Source: a virus. Taken from it: a stretch of 64,000 nt of DNA. The stretch is taken from IMG/VR virus record IMGVR_UViG_3300034019_000950, positions 1 through 64,000 of that record; one strand, given 5' to 3'. The notes under the pieces were generated by a model that searched no databases, was not told where the DNA came from, and saw only the letters and a program-made list of their open reading frames with translations. How positions within the stretch are numbered: the first letter of the stretch is position 1; each line of letters begins with the position of its first letter. Below, piece after piece: positions 1 through 8,254 of this stretch. Made by a program: the position numbers and the translations under genes.

Positions 1-180
1 GGGCCGGGGGGGCGGGGTGGGCCGCCCCGCCTGCGGGGGGGGGCAGGGGGCAGGGGGGTGGGGGGTGGGGGCGGGGCGGGCGGCACCACCCCGGCACCAC
101 CCCCGCGCCACCCCTACAGCCGCCACAGGGGCGCTGCGCGGCCTGCGGCACGCTGCAAGGGGGTGCTGCAAAACGCCAAC
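1..180. other. G/C low-complexity left edge
   Basis: Almost pure G/C sequence: G runs on the + strand up to about base 80, then ACC-rich stretches to about 120. It resembles the GC-rich spacer material at 1024-1580 and may be the end of the same kind of array continuing to the left. No convincing gene is seen; the ORFs here are compositional. Confidence 0.5.
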
Positions 181-227
181 CCACAGGCCGTTGTTGAGAA
201 TTTTTAAGTTTTTTCCAGGCTGTTTGC

Positions 228-257
228 TTTACAGCCTAACCGCCCCCTTGTTACGCT
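228..257 (+). promoter_or_regulatory. Early-type promoter with TAAC-N9-GTTA dyad (site 1)
   Basis: The -35 is TTTACA (228-233), the spacer 18 bases and the -10 TACGCT (252-257), preceded by TGT as an extended -10. The dyad CTAAC-N9-GTTAC occupies 236-254, its right half overlapping the -10. It lies 86 bases upstream of the 343 start. The same arrangement recurs before at least ten other + strand genes. Confidence 0.65.
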
Positions 258-342
258 GCTGGCATGCAGGGCAGGCACCGGGCCGGCCGGCATAGGGGGG
301 CAACCCCCACCACCACAGCAGCAGCAGCAGGGTACAACCACA

Positions 343-1023
343 ATGGCCACCACCACCACCACCCCCGTCGCCACCACCACCACCACCCCCGCCGCCGCCG
401 CCACGGGCAAGGGCAAGGGCAAGGGCAAGGGCACCACCACCCCGGCCGCCACCAAGGCCAAGGCCGCCCGCGCCGCCGCCGCCACCCCGGCCCCGGCCCC
501 GGTTGCCGCCACCCCGGCCCCGGCCCCTGTGGCGGCCCCGGCCCCGGTGGACAGCCTGTTCTCGGCCCTGGCCCAGCTGGACACCCCCCCGGCCGCCACC
601 ACCCCCGCCACCACCCCCGCCACCACCACCCCGGTCGAGCAGGGCGGGTGGGCCACGGCCGCCGACTGGTCCGCCGCCACGGCCGCCTGGGCGCTGCTGG
701 CGCAGGTGGAAAATTCCGTCGCCGCCGCCACGGCCGCCCCGGCCGCCCCGGCCGCCCCCAAGGCGGCCCGGTGGGCGCGCAACCCCGGCGCCGGCACGGT
801 GGGCCAGCTGGCCGCCCTTATTGCGGCGGCGGGGGGGGGTGACACTGTCGTTCTCGACGCAGCGCTGCTGGCGGCCCACAACATTGCTGCCACGTGGCTG
901 AAAAACACCCCCGCCTTTACCCAGGCCGACGGGGTCCGCAACGTGGCTGCCCTGCAGTGCGGCTACAAGGTTGCTGCGTTCAAGCGCGGTGTGGCTATCA
1001 CCCTGGTGCGCGTGGCTGCGTAG
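343..1023 (+). CDS. Ala/Pro/Thr-rich protein with (GK)n tract and small C-terminal domain
   Basis: A 226-residue protein of unknown function. Residues 1-110 are low complexity: Thr runs, a Gly-Lys repeat near residues 22-30 and Pro-Ala-Pro repeats. This looks like a flexible linker with a basic patch that could touch DNA. The last 50 or so residues are of normal composition, with alternating hydrophobic residues and a Trp, and look folded. The gene follows promoter site 1, and the ATG at 343 comes after a CAG-rich leader without a clear Shine-Dalgarno. The reading frame, promoter and normal C-terminus argue for a real gene; the N-terminal repeats have probably grown by slippage, as in the neighbouring arrays. 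Confidence 0.6.
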   Translation: MATTTTTPVATTTTTPAAAATGKGKGKGKGTTTPAATKAKAARAAAATPAPAPVAATPAPAPVAAPAPVDSLFSALAQLDTPPAATTPATTPATTTPVEQGGWATAADWSAATAAWALLAQVENSVAAATAAPAAPAAPKAARWARNPGAGTVGQLAALIAAAGGGDTVVLDAALLAAHNIAATWLKNTPAFTQADGVRNVAALQCGYKVAAFKRGVAITLVRVAA

Positions 1024-1580
1024 CCGCTGCACGGGTGGGGGGCGGCACGTAGCGCCCCCCAGCCCACCCCCACCTGCCCGCCCACCTGCCCGCCCGCTGC
1101 CTGCCCGGCTGCGCGGCGGGCCGCGCCTTTTGGCCCTGCCCGGCCGGGCTGCGCGGGGCCGGTGCACGGGGGGTGCACGGGGGGTGCACGGGCCGGGGCG
1201 CCTGCGGGGGGCGCGGGGCGCGGGGCACGGTGGGCGCGCCCACCCCCTGCTGCGCGCCGGGGCACCGGGGCGGGGTGGGCACGGTGCGCGGGGTGGGCAC
1301 GGTGCGCGGTGCCGGTGCGCGGGGGCCACGTGCGGCACGTGCGGCACGTGCGGCACGGGGGGGGCACGGGGGGCACGTGCGGCACGGTGCGCGGGCTGGC
1401 GCGGTGCGGGGCGCACGCTGGCGGGGCCACGTGCGGCAAGGGCCGCCACAGGCACAACGGGCAGCCTGTGGCGTGCGGGCGCCCACCCCTACCGTGTACC
1501 GGGCAGGCTGCCCGTTGTGCCTGCTACGGGCTGCACGGGGGGTGCATACCAGGGAGCAACCCTTGCCGCACGGGCTACGG
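1024..1580. repeat. GC-rich low-complexity repeats (GTGCACGG / CACGTGCGG words)
   Basis: Untranslated-looking sequence made of short recurring words. GTGCACGGGG occurs tandemly near 1161-1190, and GGCACGTGC occurs three times in a row near 1327-1352. It leads without a break into the large array that follows. Several frames are open because the words contain no stop codon, so the ORFs here are not evidence of genes. Confidence 0.7.
1449..1523. repeat. 20-bp perfect inverted repeat, 35-base spacer
   Basis: The arms are 1449-1468 (CAGGCACAACGGGCAGCCTG) and 1504-1523, exact reverse complements. Within low-complexity sequence a perfect 20-bp arm with a non-repeat core sequence stands out. It could form a cruciform or a strong RNA hairpin, or be a protein binding or replication site. 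Confidence 0.8.
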
Positions 1581-3490
1581 GGGGTGGTGCAAGCTGGGCA
1601 CGGTGCGGACGGTGCGGACGGTGCGGACGGGAGCACGAGAGGCACCGTCAGCACGTGCGGCACCGGGAGGGGCACGGTCAGCACGTGCGGCACGGTGGAC
1701 GCGGTGAGCACGGTGCGGACGTTGGAGACGGGCTGGTGCAGGGTGGACACGGTGAACACGGAGCACGAGACACGGGCTGGTGCAGGGTGGACACGGTGCA
1801 CGGTGGGCACGGGACACGAGACACGGTGGGCACGGTGCACGGCGGACACGGTGCACGGTGCACGGTGGACGGTGGACGCGGTGCACGATGGACACGGTGG
1901 ACACCGGGGACACGGTGGGCACGGCGGACACGGTGCAGACGGTGGGCAGGATGGACACGGTGCAGACGGTGGGCACGGTGAGCACCGGGGACACGGTGCA
2001 AGGTGCAGACGGCGGACGCGATGGACGCGGTGCGGACGGTGGACACGACGCGGACGGTGGGCAGGATGGACACGGTGGGCACCGGGGACAACGGAGGCAC
2101 CGGGGACACGGTGGGCACGGTGGGCACGGTGGGCACGGGACACGGTGCAAGGTGCAGACGGTGGGCACGGTGGGCACGGTGCAAGGTGCAGACGGTGGAC
2201 ACGATGCACGATGGACACGGTGGGCACGGTGGACACGAGACACGGTGGACGCGGTGCAAGGTGCGGACGGTGGGCACGGTGCGCACCGGGGACACGGTGC
2301 ACGATGGACGCGGTGCGGACGGTGGGCAGGATGGACGCGGTGCAAGGTGCGGACGGTGGGCACCGGGGACACGGTGGGCGCCAGGGGCACGGTCAACATG
2401 TGAGACGCGATGGACGCAGTGCGCGCGGGGTGGACGGTGGACACGGGGCACAGTGGACACGGGGTACGGTGGACGCGGTGCTGGATGGACGCGGTGTGGA
2501 GGGCAGACACGATGGACGCGGTGAGCACGAGACACGGTGGGCACGATGGGGACGGAGCACGGGGCACAGTGGACACGGGGTACGGGGCACAGTGCGGACG
2601 ATGGACACGGGGCACGGGGCACGGTGCGGGATGGACACGGTGCGGGATGGACGCGGTGTGGACACGGGGTACGGTGGACACGGGGTACGGTGGACACGGG
2701 GTACGGTGGACACGGGGTACGGTGCGGACGATGGACACGGGGCAGGATGGAGATGGTGAGGACGGTGAGGACCGTGTGGACCGGCTGATGCACGATGGAC
2801 ACGTGGCACGATGGACGCGGTGTGGACGGCAGACACGATGGACGCGGTGCGGGATGGACACGGTGGACGCGGTGCACGGTGGACGCGGTGTACGGTGTGG
2901 ACGGTGGACACGGGGCAGGATGGTGAGGACCGTGTGGACCGGCCGATACACGATGGACACGGGGCAGGATGGACAAGGGGCAGGATGGACAAGGGGCAGG
3001 ATGGACGCGGTGTAGACGGTGGACACGGGCTGATGCAGGGTGGGGACGTGCGGCACCGGAGGCACCGGAGACACGGTGCAAGCTGGACACGCTGCATGCA
3101 CGATGGACACGGTGCAAGCTGGACACGGTGCACGGGCCACGGTGGACACGGTCCAAGCTGGACACGGTGCATGCACGATGGACACGGTGCAAGGCGCACG
3201 ATCGACGCGGTGTGGATGGCGGACACGGGGCAGGATGGACACGGTGCACGGTGCGCACGGTCAGCACGTGCAGCACGATGGACACGGGGCAGGATGGACA
3301 CGGGACAGGATGGACGCGGTGTAGACGGTGTGGACGGTGGGCACGGTGCAAGCTGGGCACGTGCGGCACCGGAGACACGGTGCACGGTGGACACGGTGCA
3401 AGCTGGACACGGTGTATGATCAGCACGGTGCAAGGTGGACACGGTGCACGGTGGGCACGGTGGGCGCGTGCGGCACCGGGGACAACGGAG
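1581..3490. repeat. Large degenerate array of CACGG-centred words
   Basis: About 1.9 kb made almost wholly of interchangeable words such as GGACACGGTG, GGGCACGGTG, GTGCACGGTG, GCGGACGGTG and CAGGATGGACACGG. A typical 60-base stretch holds about five or six CACGG; 1801-1860 holds six. Local exact tandems occur: the 16-mer GTGGACACGGGGTACG is repeated four times at 2658-2721. The array is strand-biased, with G-rich words on the + strand. Words are shuffled rather than evenly spaced, so this is not a CRISPR array. Open frames of 500-600 codons exist on both strands because the words lack stop codons. I infer growth by slippage and recombination; the function is unknown. Confidence 0.85.
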
Positions 3491-3631
3491 GCGCCGGGGG
3501 GGCATCGACTGTAAGGGGACCCGACGCGCCTTACTTCCTCCGATGCGCTGTTCGCCATCTCCGATGCGCGGGGTGTGCTCATGCGGATCGTGCGGCATCC
3601 GGCGCCGGCATCAGCGAGGGGCTGCGCCGCG

Positions 3632-3742
3632 CACCCTACCCGGCACCGTGCACCCTACCCGGCACCGTGCACCCCTTGCACCGTGCACCCTACCCGGCAC
3701 CGTGCACCCCTTGCACCGTGCACCCCTTGCACCCTACCCGGC
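3632..3742. repeat. Two-unit tandem repeat in the opposite sense
   Basis: It is built from a 19-mer, CACCCTACCCGGCACCGTG (3632-3650, 3651-3669, 3686-3704), and a 16-mer, CACCCCTTGCACCGTG (3670-3685, 3705-3720), ending in truncated copies. The core CACCGTG is the reverse complement of the CACGGTG core of the upstream array. The two blocks therefore face each other, and their transcripts could pair. Confidence 0.85.
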
Positions 3743-3861
3743 CGGGCCGGTGAGGGGGTGTGCTTCGCCTGTTGCGGGCCGGTCCTACACTTGCTCTCGC
3801 CGCAACAAGGGCGGCCCGGCGCATGTTTTAGGAAAATACAGTAAAAGTGTGCGGCTACAGG

Positions 3862-3891
3862 TTGCGCCCCTAACATGTGCCCGGTTACGCT
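3862..3891 (+). promoter_or_regulatory. Early-type promoter with dyad (site 2)
   Basis: The -35 is TTGCGC (3862-3867), the spacer 18 bases and the -10 TACGCT (3886-3891). The dyad CTAAC-N9-GTTAC lies at 3870-3888. It drives the two small peptides and probably the 4137 gene. Confidence 0.7.
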
Positions 3892-3947
3892 GTAAGCAAC
3901 GGGGCACGGTGCTCCGCTAAGCAACCCATTCCGCTACAGGTACTGCA

Positions 3948-4022
3948 ATGAACAACGCACTTGACATCGCCCTCGTCCTCAACCAGCTGCTCGCCGTTTC
4001 CCTTTTCTTCCTCGGCCTCTGA
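3948..4022 (+). CDS. Tiny hydrophobic peptide A (24 aa)
   Basis: A 24-residue peptide starting MNNALDIALVLNQL, with a hydrophobic remainder and a final Gly-Leu. It has the length and composition of a single membrane-inserting helix. It stands just after promoter site 2 and one base before a second, clearly related peptide gene. The paired MNN start, the D-x-x-LVL core and the GL ending in both copies suggest selection on the peptide. Its function is unknown; a membrane-acting or leader peptide would be consistent. It is too short for ordinary gene callers. Confidence 0.5.
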   Translation: MNNALDIALVLNQLLAVSLFFLGL

Positions 4023-4023
4023 C

Positions 4024-4113
4024 ATGAACAACCGCATCGACGTCACCCTCGTCCTCCACAACCTCGCCGTGCTGCTCGCAACCCTTGCCATCCCGGCCAT
4101 CCTCGGCCTCTAA
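4024..4113 (+). CDS. Tiny hydrophobic peptide B (29 aa), paralogue of A
   Basis: A 29-residue peptide starting MNNRIDVTLVLHNL and ending ILGL. It aligns with the upstream peptide over its whole length (MNN, I/L-D, LVL, N/H, L, A, final GL). Only one base separates the stop of peptide A from this ATG, so translation is probably coupled. The pair looks like a tandem duplication followed by divergence. Function unknown. Confidence 0.5.
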   Translation: MNNRIDVTLVLHNLAVLLATLAIPAILGL

Positions 4114-4136
4114 CCCACAACAGCAGGAAAGTCATC

Positions 4137-5189
4137 ATGCTTCACGCTAACACCGACATCTCCACCGTTACGTCCGGCCTCGCCTCCCTGGTGTGGTGGG
4201 ACTTCCACAACGTCCAGATCACTCCCTCCGACCTGCGCAGCCGGGTTGCGGCTGCTGGCTTCGACCCCTCCACCGTCAGCGACATTGAGCCGACCGACGC
4301 GGTGCGGCAGGCCGTCCGTTCCTTCCGCATCCACAACGCGGGGCGGGTCGTGATGGAGGCGGCGGTCGCGCACGAGGACCACACCGCGATGGTCATCAAC
4401 CTGCTCACCCTCACCCAGCAGGCCCGCGAGCGCGTGGCCAAGCTGCCCACCGACGAGCTGGTGTGGGACAAAATCGGCCGGGTTTGGCTCAGCGTTGGGT
4501 TGACCGCGGAAGCCGCCACGTTGCGCAATGAGGCGGCGGAACTGATGTCCTTCTACGACGGCAACAAGGTGCGCGAACACCTCGTCATGCCGGCCATCGA
4601 AGAATCCAAGGCATTCACTCTCAAGCGCGGCATGTACGTCGTTCCGCACGCGACTGCGGCGCCCATCGAGCGTGTCGCTGCGGCCCTCGCCGATCTCGAA
4701 ACGTTCAAGCTCCGCGTTGCCGTCGTCACCCCCAATCAGGGCTGGGAGGCGCCGCTGGCCGACGCCAGCCGGGCCGAGCTCCGCAACGACTTGCAGGAAC
4801 TGCAGGAACAGATCAACGGGTGGAAGAGCATGGCCAAGCGCGTCCGGTGCGACACGGTCGAAACGGTCATGGCCCGGTTCGCCAGCATCTCCGAGCGGGC
4901 CGCGCTTTACCGCGAAGCCCTGGCCATCAGCATCGAGGACATCGAGGCCGAGGTTCTGGACATGAAGAACATGGCCGAGGCCATCATCAACGACACTGCG
5001 CCCGCCCCGCGCAAGGAAGCGCCTGCGCCTGCGCCCGTCACCCCGCAGCAGGCGCGTCGCGCCGCCCTGCGCGCCATGAACGACGATCAGCTCAATACGC
5101 TGTGGGACGCGCTCGGCAACGGCGAGCAGCCCGCTGAGCGCGAGGCGCTGGTGGAGGCGATCGCTTCCGCAATGGAAGCCTCGCGGTAG
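4137..5189 (+). CDS. Conserved phage protein next to MoxR/VWA genes
   Basis: A 350-residue soluble protein. The N-terminus (residues 10-60) has an aromatic-rich segment with WWDFHNVQITPSDL, followed by mixed alpha/beta sequence. A charged helical stretch at about residues 215-280 is probably coiled coil, and an Ala/Pro linker leads to a short acidic C-terminal helix. The start region resembles phage proteins annotated DUF6744, but that is from memory and weak. It shares promoter site 2 with the small peptides and ends in a clear terminator. Position suggests it works with the MoxR and VWA proteins, perhaps as their substrate or adaptor; that is inference. Confidence 0.8.
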   Translation: MLHANTDISTVTSGLASLVWWDFHNVQITPSDLRSRVAAAGFDPSTVSDIEPTDAVRQAVRSFRIHNAGRVVMEAAVAHEDHTAMVINLLTLTQQARERVAKLPTDELVWDKIGRVWLSVGLTAEAATLRNEAAELMSFYDGNKVREHLVMPAIEESKAFTLKRGMYVVPHATAAPIERVAAALADLETFKLRVAVVTPNQGWEAPLADASRAELRNDLQELQEQINGWKSMAKRVRCDTVETVMARFASISERAALYREALAISIEDIEAEVLDMKNMAEAIINDTAPAPRKEAPAPAPVTPQQARRAALRAMNDDQLNTLWDALGNGEQPAEREALVEAIASAMEASR

Positions 5190-5203
5190 CTTCGCATCCC
5201 TAC

Positions 5204-5244
5204 GGTCCGCGTCGCCTGCTGGCGCGCGGACCTTTCCTTTTTTA
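5204..5244 (+). terminator. Intrinsic terminator after the 4137 gene
   Basis: The stem GGTCCGCG (5204-5211) pairs with CGCGGACC (5225-5232) and is followed by TTTCCTTTTTT. It ends the transcript from promoter site 2 before the next promoter. Confidence 0.8.
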
Positions 5245-5313
5245 CGTGCAGCACGTTGGCGCATCTTCCCTTGATGAACCAAACTTTTTTGCAAGTTAGG
5301 CTGCGCGCAACCC

Positions 5314-5343
5314 TTGCAACGGTAACCGCGCACATGTTACGCT
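5314..5343 (+). promoter_or_regulatory. Early-type promoter with dyad (site 3)
   Basis: The -35 is TTGCAA (5314-5319), the spacer 18 bases and the -10 TACGCT (5338-5343), with TGT as extended -10. The dyad GTAAC-N9-GTTAC lies at 5322-5340. It precedes the MoxR gene and decides its start: an upstream ATG at 5256 would lie before the promoter. Confidence 0.75.
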
Positions 5344-5378
5344 TACAGTGCAACGGGCAACGCCCAAGGAGAGCAAAG

Positions 5379-6506
5379 GTGACCACCACCACCATTCACA
5401 ACGCGCACGCCGACCTCACCACCCTTCGCGTCCAGATGAAAAACGCGTTCGTCGCCCGCGACGCCGAGATTGACGGGCTGCTGCTCGCGCTGCTGGCCCG
5501 CACGCACGTTCTGCTGCTGGGGCCTCCCGGAACCGCCAAGTCCCTGGTGACGCAGGTGTTCGCCAGCGCCCTGGGCGGCGACTACTTCCAGCGCCTGCTG
5601 ACCGCCTTCACCGCGCCCGAGGAGCTGTTCGGCCCGTATGACCTCAGCGCCCTCGACGCGGGCCGCTACGAGCGCGCTGTGCAGGGCTACCTGCCGACTG
5701 CCACCGTGGCGTTCTGCGACGAGGTGTTCAAGGCCAACAGTGCGATCCTCAACAGCCTGCTCACCGTGCTGAACGAGCGCCAGTTCGACAACGGCACCAC
5801 CCGGATGCAGCTGCCTCTGGAGCTGTGCGTCGGCGCCAGCAACGAGTACCCCGAGGACGCCAGCTTGGAGGCGCTCTACGACCGCTTCACCCTGCGCTAC
5901 TGGACGCAGTACGTGCCCACCCGCGCCGGGCGGCTCGCGCTGCTGACCGCCGCCGACCCCGCGCAGGTGGTGACGGCCAAGCTGGCGCCCGACGCGGTGC
6001 AGGTGCTGCAGCAGGCCGTTCGTGACGTGGTGGTGCCTCAGAGCGTTCTTGTCCTGCTGTGTGACGTCGCGGACAAGCTGGCTCAGGACAACGGCGTGGT
6101 GGTGAGCGACCGTCGCCTGCGCGGAATGGTGCGGCTGCTGCAGGCCAGCGCCGTTCTGGACGGGCGCGTCACCGTCACCGCGCGCGACTTGCTCGTGCTC
6201 GCGGACAGCGTGTGGCACCGTCACGATCAGCGCCCCGCCGTGCTCGCCACGGTGCTGTCGGTCGCCGCCCCAAAGCTCGCGGCCGCAATGAAACTGTCCG
6301 ACAGCGCGCGCGAGATCTACGACGCGGTCAAGGACGTCAGCAGCGACGGTGCTCGCGCCCTGCAGCGCATCAAGGCCGTTGAGGCGGAGCTGGTCAACAT
6401 GGGTCTTGACGACACCGACGTTCTCAACGCACACCTGTCCGTCGTCGAGCTGCGCAAGGGGCTGGCGCGTCGCTTCATGTCTGCCAGCGGGCTGGGCAAC
6501 GTGTAG
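5379..6506 (+). CDS. MoxR-family AAA+ ATPase
   Basis: A 375-residue AAA+ ATPase of the MoxR group, which acts as a chaperone-like remodelling enzyme together with VWA-domain proteins. Walker A is GPPGTAKS at residues 48-55; a Walker B CDE (ATVAFCDEVFKAN) lies near 107; sensor regions and a C-terminal lid follow. The GTG at 5379 is the best start: it follows AAGGAG at 5366-5371 and promoter site 3. A longer frame from 5256 would place its start upstream of the promoter. The next gene encodes a VWA protein, the usual partner (compare RavA-ViaA). What the pair remodels in the phage cycle is unknown. Confidence 0.9.
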   Translation: MTTTTIHNAHADLTTLRVQMKNAFVARDAEIDGLLLALLARTHVLLLGPPGTAKSLVTQVFASALGGDYFQRLLTAFTAPEELFGPYDLSALDAGRYERAVQGYLPTATVAFCDEVFKANSAILNSLLTVLNERQFDNGTTRMQLPLELCVGASNEYPEDASLEALYDRFTLRYWTQYVPTRAGRLALLTAADPAQVVTAKLAPDAVQVLQQAVRDVVVPQSVLVLLCDVADKLAQDNGVVVSDRRLRGMVRLLQASAVLDGRVTVTARDLLVLADSVWHRHDQRPAVLATVLSVAAPKLAAAMKLSDSAREIYDAVKDVSSDGARALQRIKAVEAELVNMGLDDTDVLNAHLSVVELRKGLARRFMSASGLGNV

Positions 6507-6527
6507 TCCTCCGCACCGCTCTGTCTG

Positions 6528-6559
6528 CACCCCCGCATCACCCTGCGGGGGTGTTTTCG
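6528..6559 (+). terminator. Intrinsic terminator after MoxR
   Basis: The arms CACCCCCGCA (6528-6537) and TGCGGGGGTG (6544-6553) form a perfect 10-bp stem, followed by TTTTCGT. Confidence 0.85.
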
Positions 6560-6583
6560 TCCAAAAAACCTTGCTGGCACAGC

Positions 6584-6613
6584 TTGCACTGCTAACCGGG
6601 CGCATGTTAGGTG
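6584..6613 (+). promoter_or_regulatory. Early-type promoter with dyad (site 4)
   Basis: The -35 is TTGCAC (6584-6589), the spacer 18 bases and the -10 TAGGTG (6608-6613) after TGT. The dyad CTAAC-N9-GTTAG (6592-6610) is perfect. Confidence 0.75.
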
Positions 6614-6638
6614 TACCTTGCACCGCAAGGGGGGCACA

Positions 6639-8102
6639 ATGGCCAACTTCACCACCACGAAACACGTCAATGCCACGCGCGATGTCTCGCGCTGGGCCGA
6701 CTACCTGTTCACCAGCCGCGCGTCCGCCAGCGCAAGTCTGTCATCGGCTCGTCGTGAGCTCAGCTTCGCATACAAGGCGCAGGGCGGCGGCTCCGACGTT
6801 GAGGATCGTCGCCTTGACGATCTCGCCACTGCAACGGCTCGCGAGGTGTTCGCCGGCCTTTACGACGAGAGCGAGGCGACCGTTCTCGACAAGCCCGCGC
6901 CCGACACTGAGCTGGTCACCCGCGTCCACGGGCAGCTGCAGCAGCTGCCCGAGTATGCTCAGCTGCAGGGGCAGGTTGCCGGCGATCCTGACCTCGCCGC
7001 TATCGCCACGGCTCGCCTTCTTTCCTCTGTTGCGGCTGCGCTGCCCAAAATGGCAAGTGAGGAACGGAAAAAGGCCCAGCAGGAAGCCAGCGGTGCACCT
7101 GTTCGCGGCCCGGCCGCCGACGCTGACGGCGTGCTTCGTCGCATGTTGCGCACGGCCTGCAATGACGCAGCGCAGGCTGCCGCCGAGGCGGCGGAAGGCA
7201 TGGAAGGGCTGGCCCCCGGCCTTGGCGAAGCTCCCGCTCAACATGCGCAACATGACGACGGCCGCATCAAGCTTGCGGAGCGTGTCAGCTCCGACGCGCG
7301 CCTGCGTCGGGTGATGAAGCTGGCGGGCCGCCTGCGCCGCCTTGCCAGCGACGGGCGCAAGGTGCGCGACGAGCTGGGCGCGGACACGCTGGTCGGCACG
7401 ACCATCGGCGGCGACCTTCCGCGCGCCCTGCCCACTGAGCTCGGCCTTTTGCGTCACGCTCGCCTGCGTCGCGTGCAGCTTGCCAAGCTGGCCGATCGCC
7501 GCCTGCAGCAGTATCACGTGGTCGGCAATATCCCCAAAGGTCGCGGTCCCATCATCGTTCTGCTTGACGAGTCCGGCAGCATGGAAGGGGATCGTAACCT
7601 GTGGGCTGCGGCCGTCGCGCTCGCCTGTATCGGCACCGCAGCCCGCGAGCGCCGCGCCTGCACGGTCATTGGATTCAATGGGTCGGTTCGCTACATCGTC
7701 CGCCTTGACACTCACGGCAAGGCGTGGCGTCACGACACCAGCAACGTCGCCAACGCGACTGCAATGGGCGCTTGTGCGGATCTCGCCCTGCACGTGGCCA
7801 GCAGCCGCCCCGATGGCGGCACGCAGTTCGCGCCACCCCTGCAGGCCGCACTGGATCTTGAGGACGGCGTGACCCGCGAGCGTGCCGACCTCGTGCTGGT
7901 CACCGACGGCCATGCCGAGGCGCCGGTTGACATTTTGCAGCGGCTGCAGCAAGCGAAACACGACGGGCTGCGTGTTTTCGGCCTGACTGTCGGTGGCGGG
8001 AGCCTTGGCGCTGCGGTGCGCAAGATCGCAGACCATATCGTTGACCTCGACGACGCAGCGGGGCGCAACGACGGCAAGGAAGTCGCCGGCGCCATTCCGT
8101 AG
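6639..8102 (+). CDS. VWA-domain protein, MoxR partner
   Basis: A 487-residue protein with a C-terminal von Willebrand factor A domain (about residues 300-487). The MIDAS motif DESGS sits at residues 310-314, with a later T and a VTDGH segment typical of the metal site. The N-terminal 290 residues are helical and charged, as in ViaA/CoxE-type partners of MoxR ATPases. The ATG at 6639 follows AAGGGGGG; an in-frame ATG at 6618 lies too close to the -10 of site 4. The protein probably couples to the 5379 ATPase to act on a shared target. Its own promoter and terminator isolate it from the neighbours. Confidence 0.88.
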   Translation: MANFTTTKHVNATRDVSRWADYLFTSRASASASLSSARRELSFAYKAQGGGSDVEDRRLDDLATATAREVFAGLYDESEATVLDKPAPDTELVTRVHGQLQQLPEYAQLQGQVAGDPDLAAIATARLLSSVAAALPKMASEERKKAQQEASGAPVRGPAADADGVLRRMLRTACNDAAQAAAEAAEGMEGLAPGLGEAPAQHAQHDDGRIKLAERVSSDARLRRVMKLAGRLRRLASDGRKVRDELGADTLVGTTIGGDLPRALPTELGLLRHARLRRVQLAKLADRRLQQYHVVGNIPKGRGPIIVLLDESGSMEGDRNLWAAAVALACIGTAARERRACTVIGFNGSVRYIVRLDTHGKAWRHDTSNVANATAMGACADLALHVASSRPDGGTQFAPPLQAALDLEDGVTRERADLVLVTDGHAEAPVDILQRLQQAKHDGLRVFGLTVGGGSLGAAVRKIADHIVDLDDAAGRNDGKEVAGAIP

Positions 8103-8123
8103 CATCCAAGGCGCAAACCTCAA

Positions 8124-8163
8124 CCCGCACGGCGCAAGAAAGGCCGTGCGGGACTTCTTTTTG
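8124..8163 (+). terminator. Intrinsic terminator after the VWA gene
   Basis: The stem CCCGCACGGC (8124-8133) pairs with GCCGTGCGGG (8143-8152) around a 9-base loop, followed by ACTTCTTTTTG. Confidence 0.85.
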
Positions 8164-8254
8164 TGAGTTTTTGCCCCTTACACTGCCTCCACACCTTCAT
8201 ACACCTCAACAAGCAACGACTTGTCGGGATACCATCACCCCGGAGGCTGGAAAC

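Noticed and set aside
1581-3490. CRISPR array
   Set aside because: There is no constant repeat with unique spacers of even length; the words are shuffled and overlapping, and no cas1/cas2 are present. The Cas4-like gene belongs to the recombination set.
1173-3582. ORFs of 500-630 codons on both strands within the CACGG array
   Set aside because: They exist because the repeat words contain no stop codon. Composition is repetitive in all frames, several frames are open at once, and no ribosome sites are convincing.
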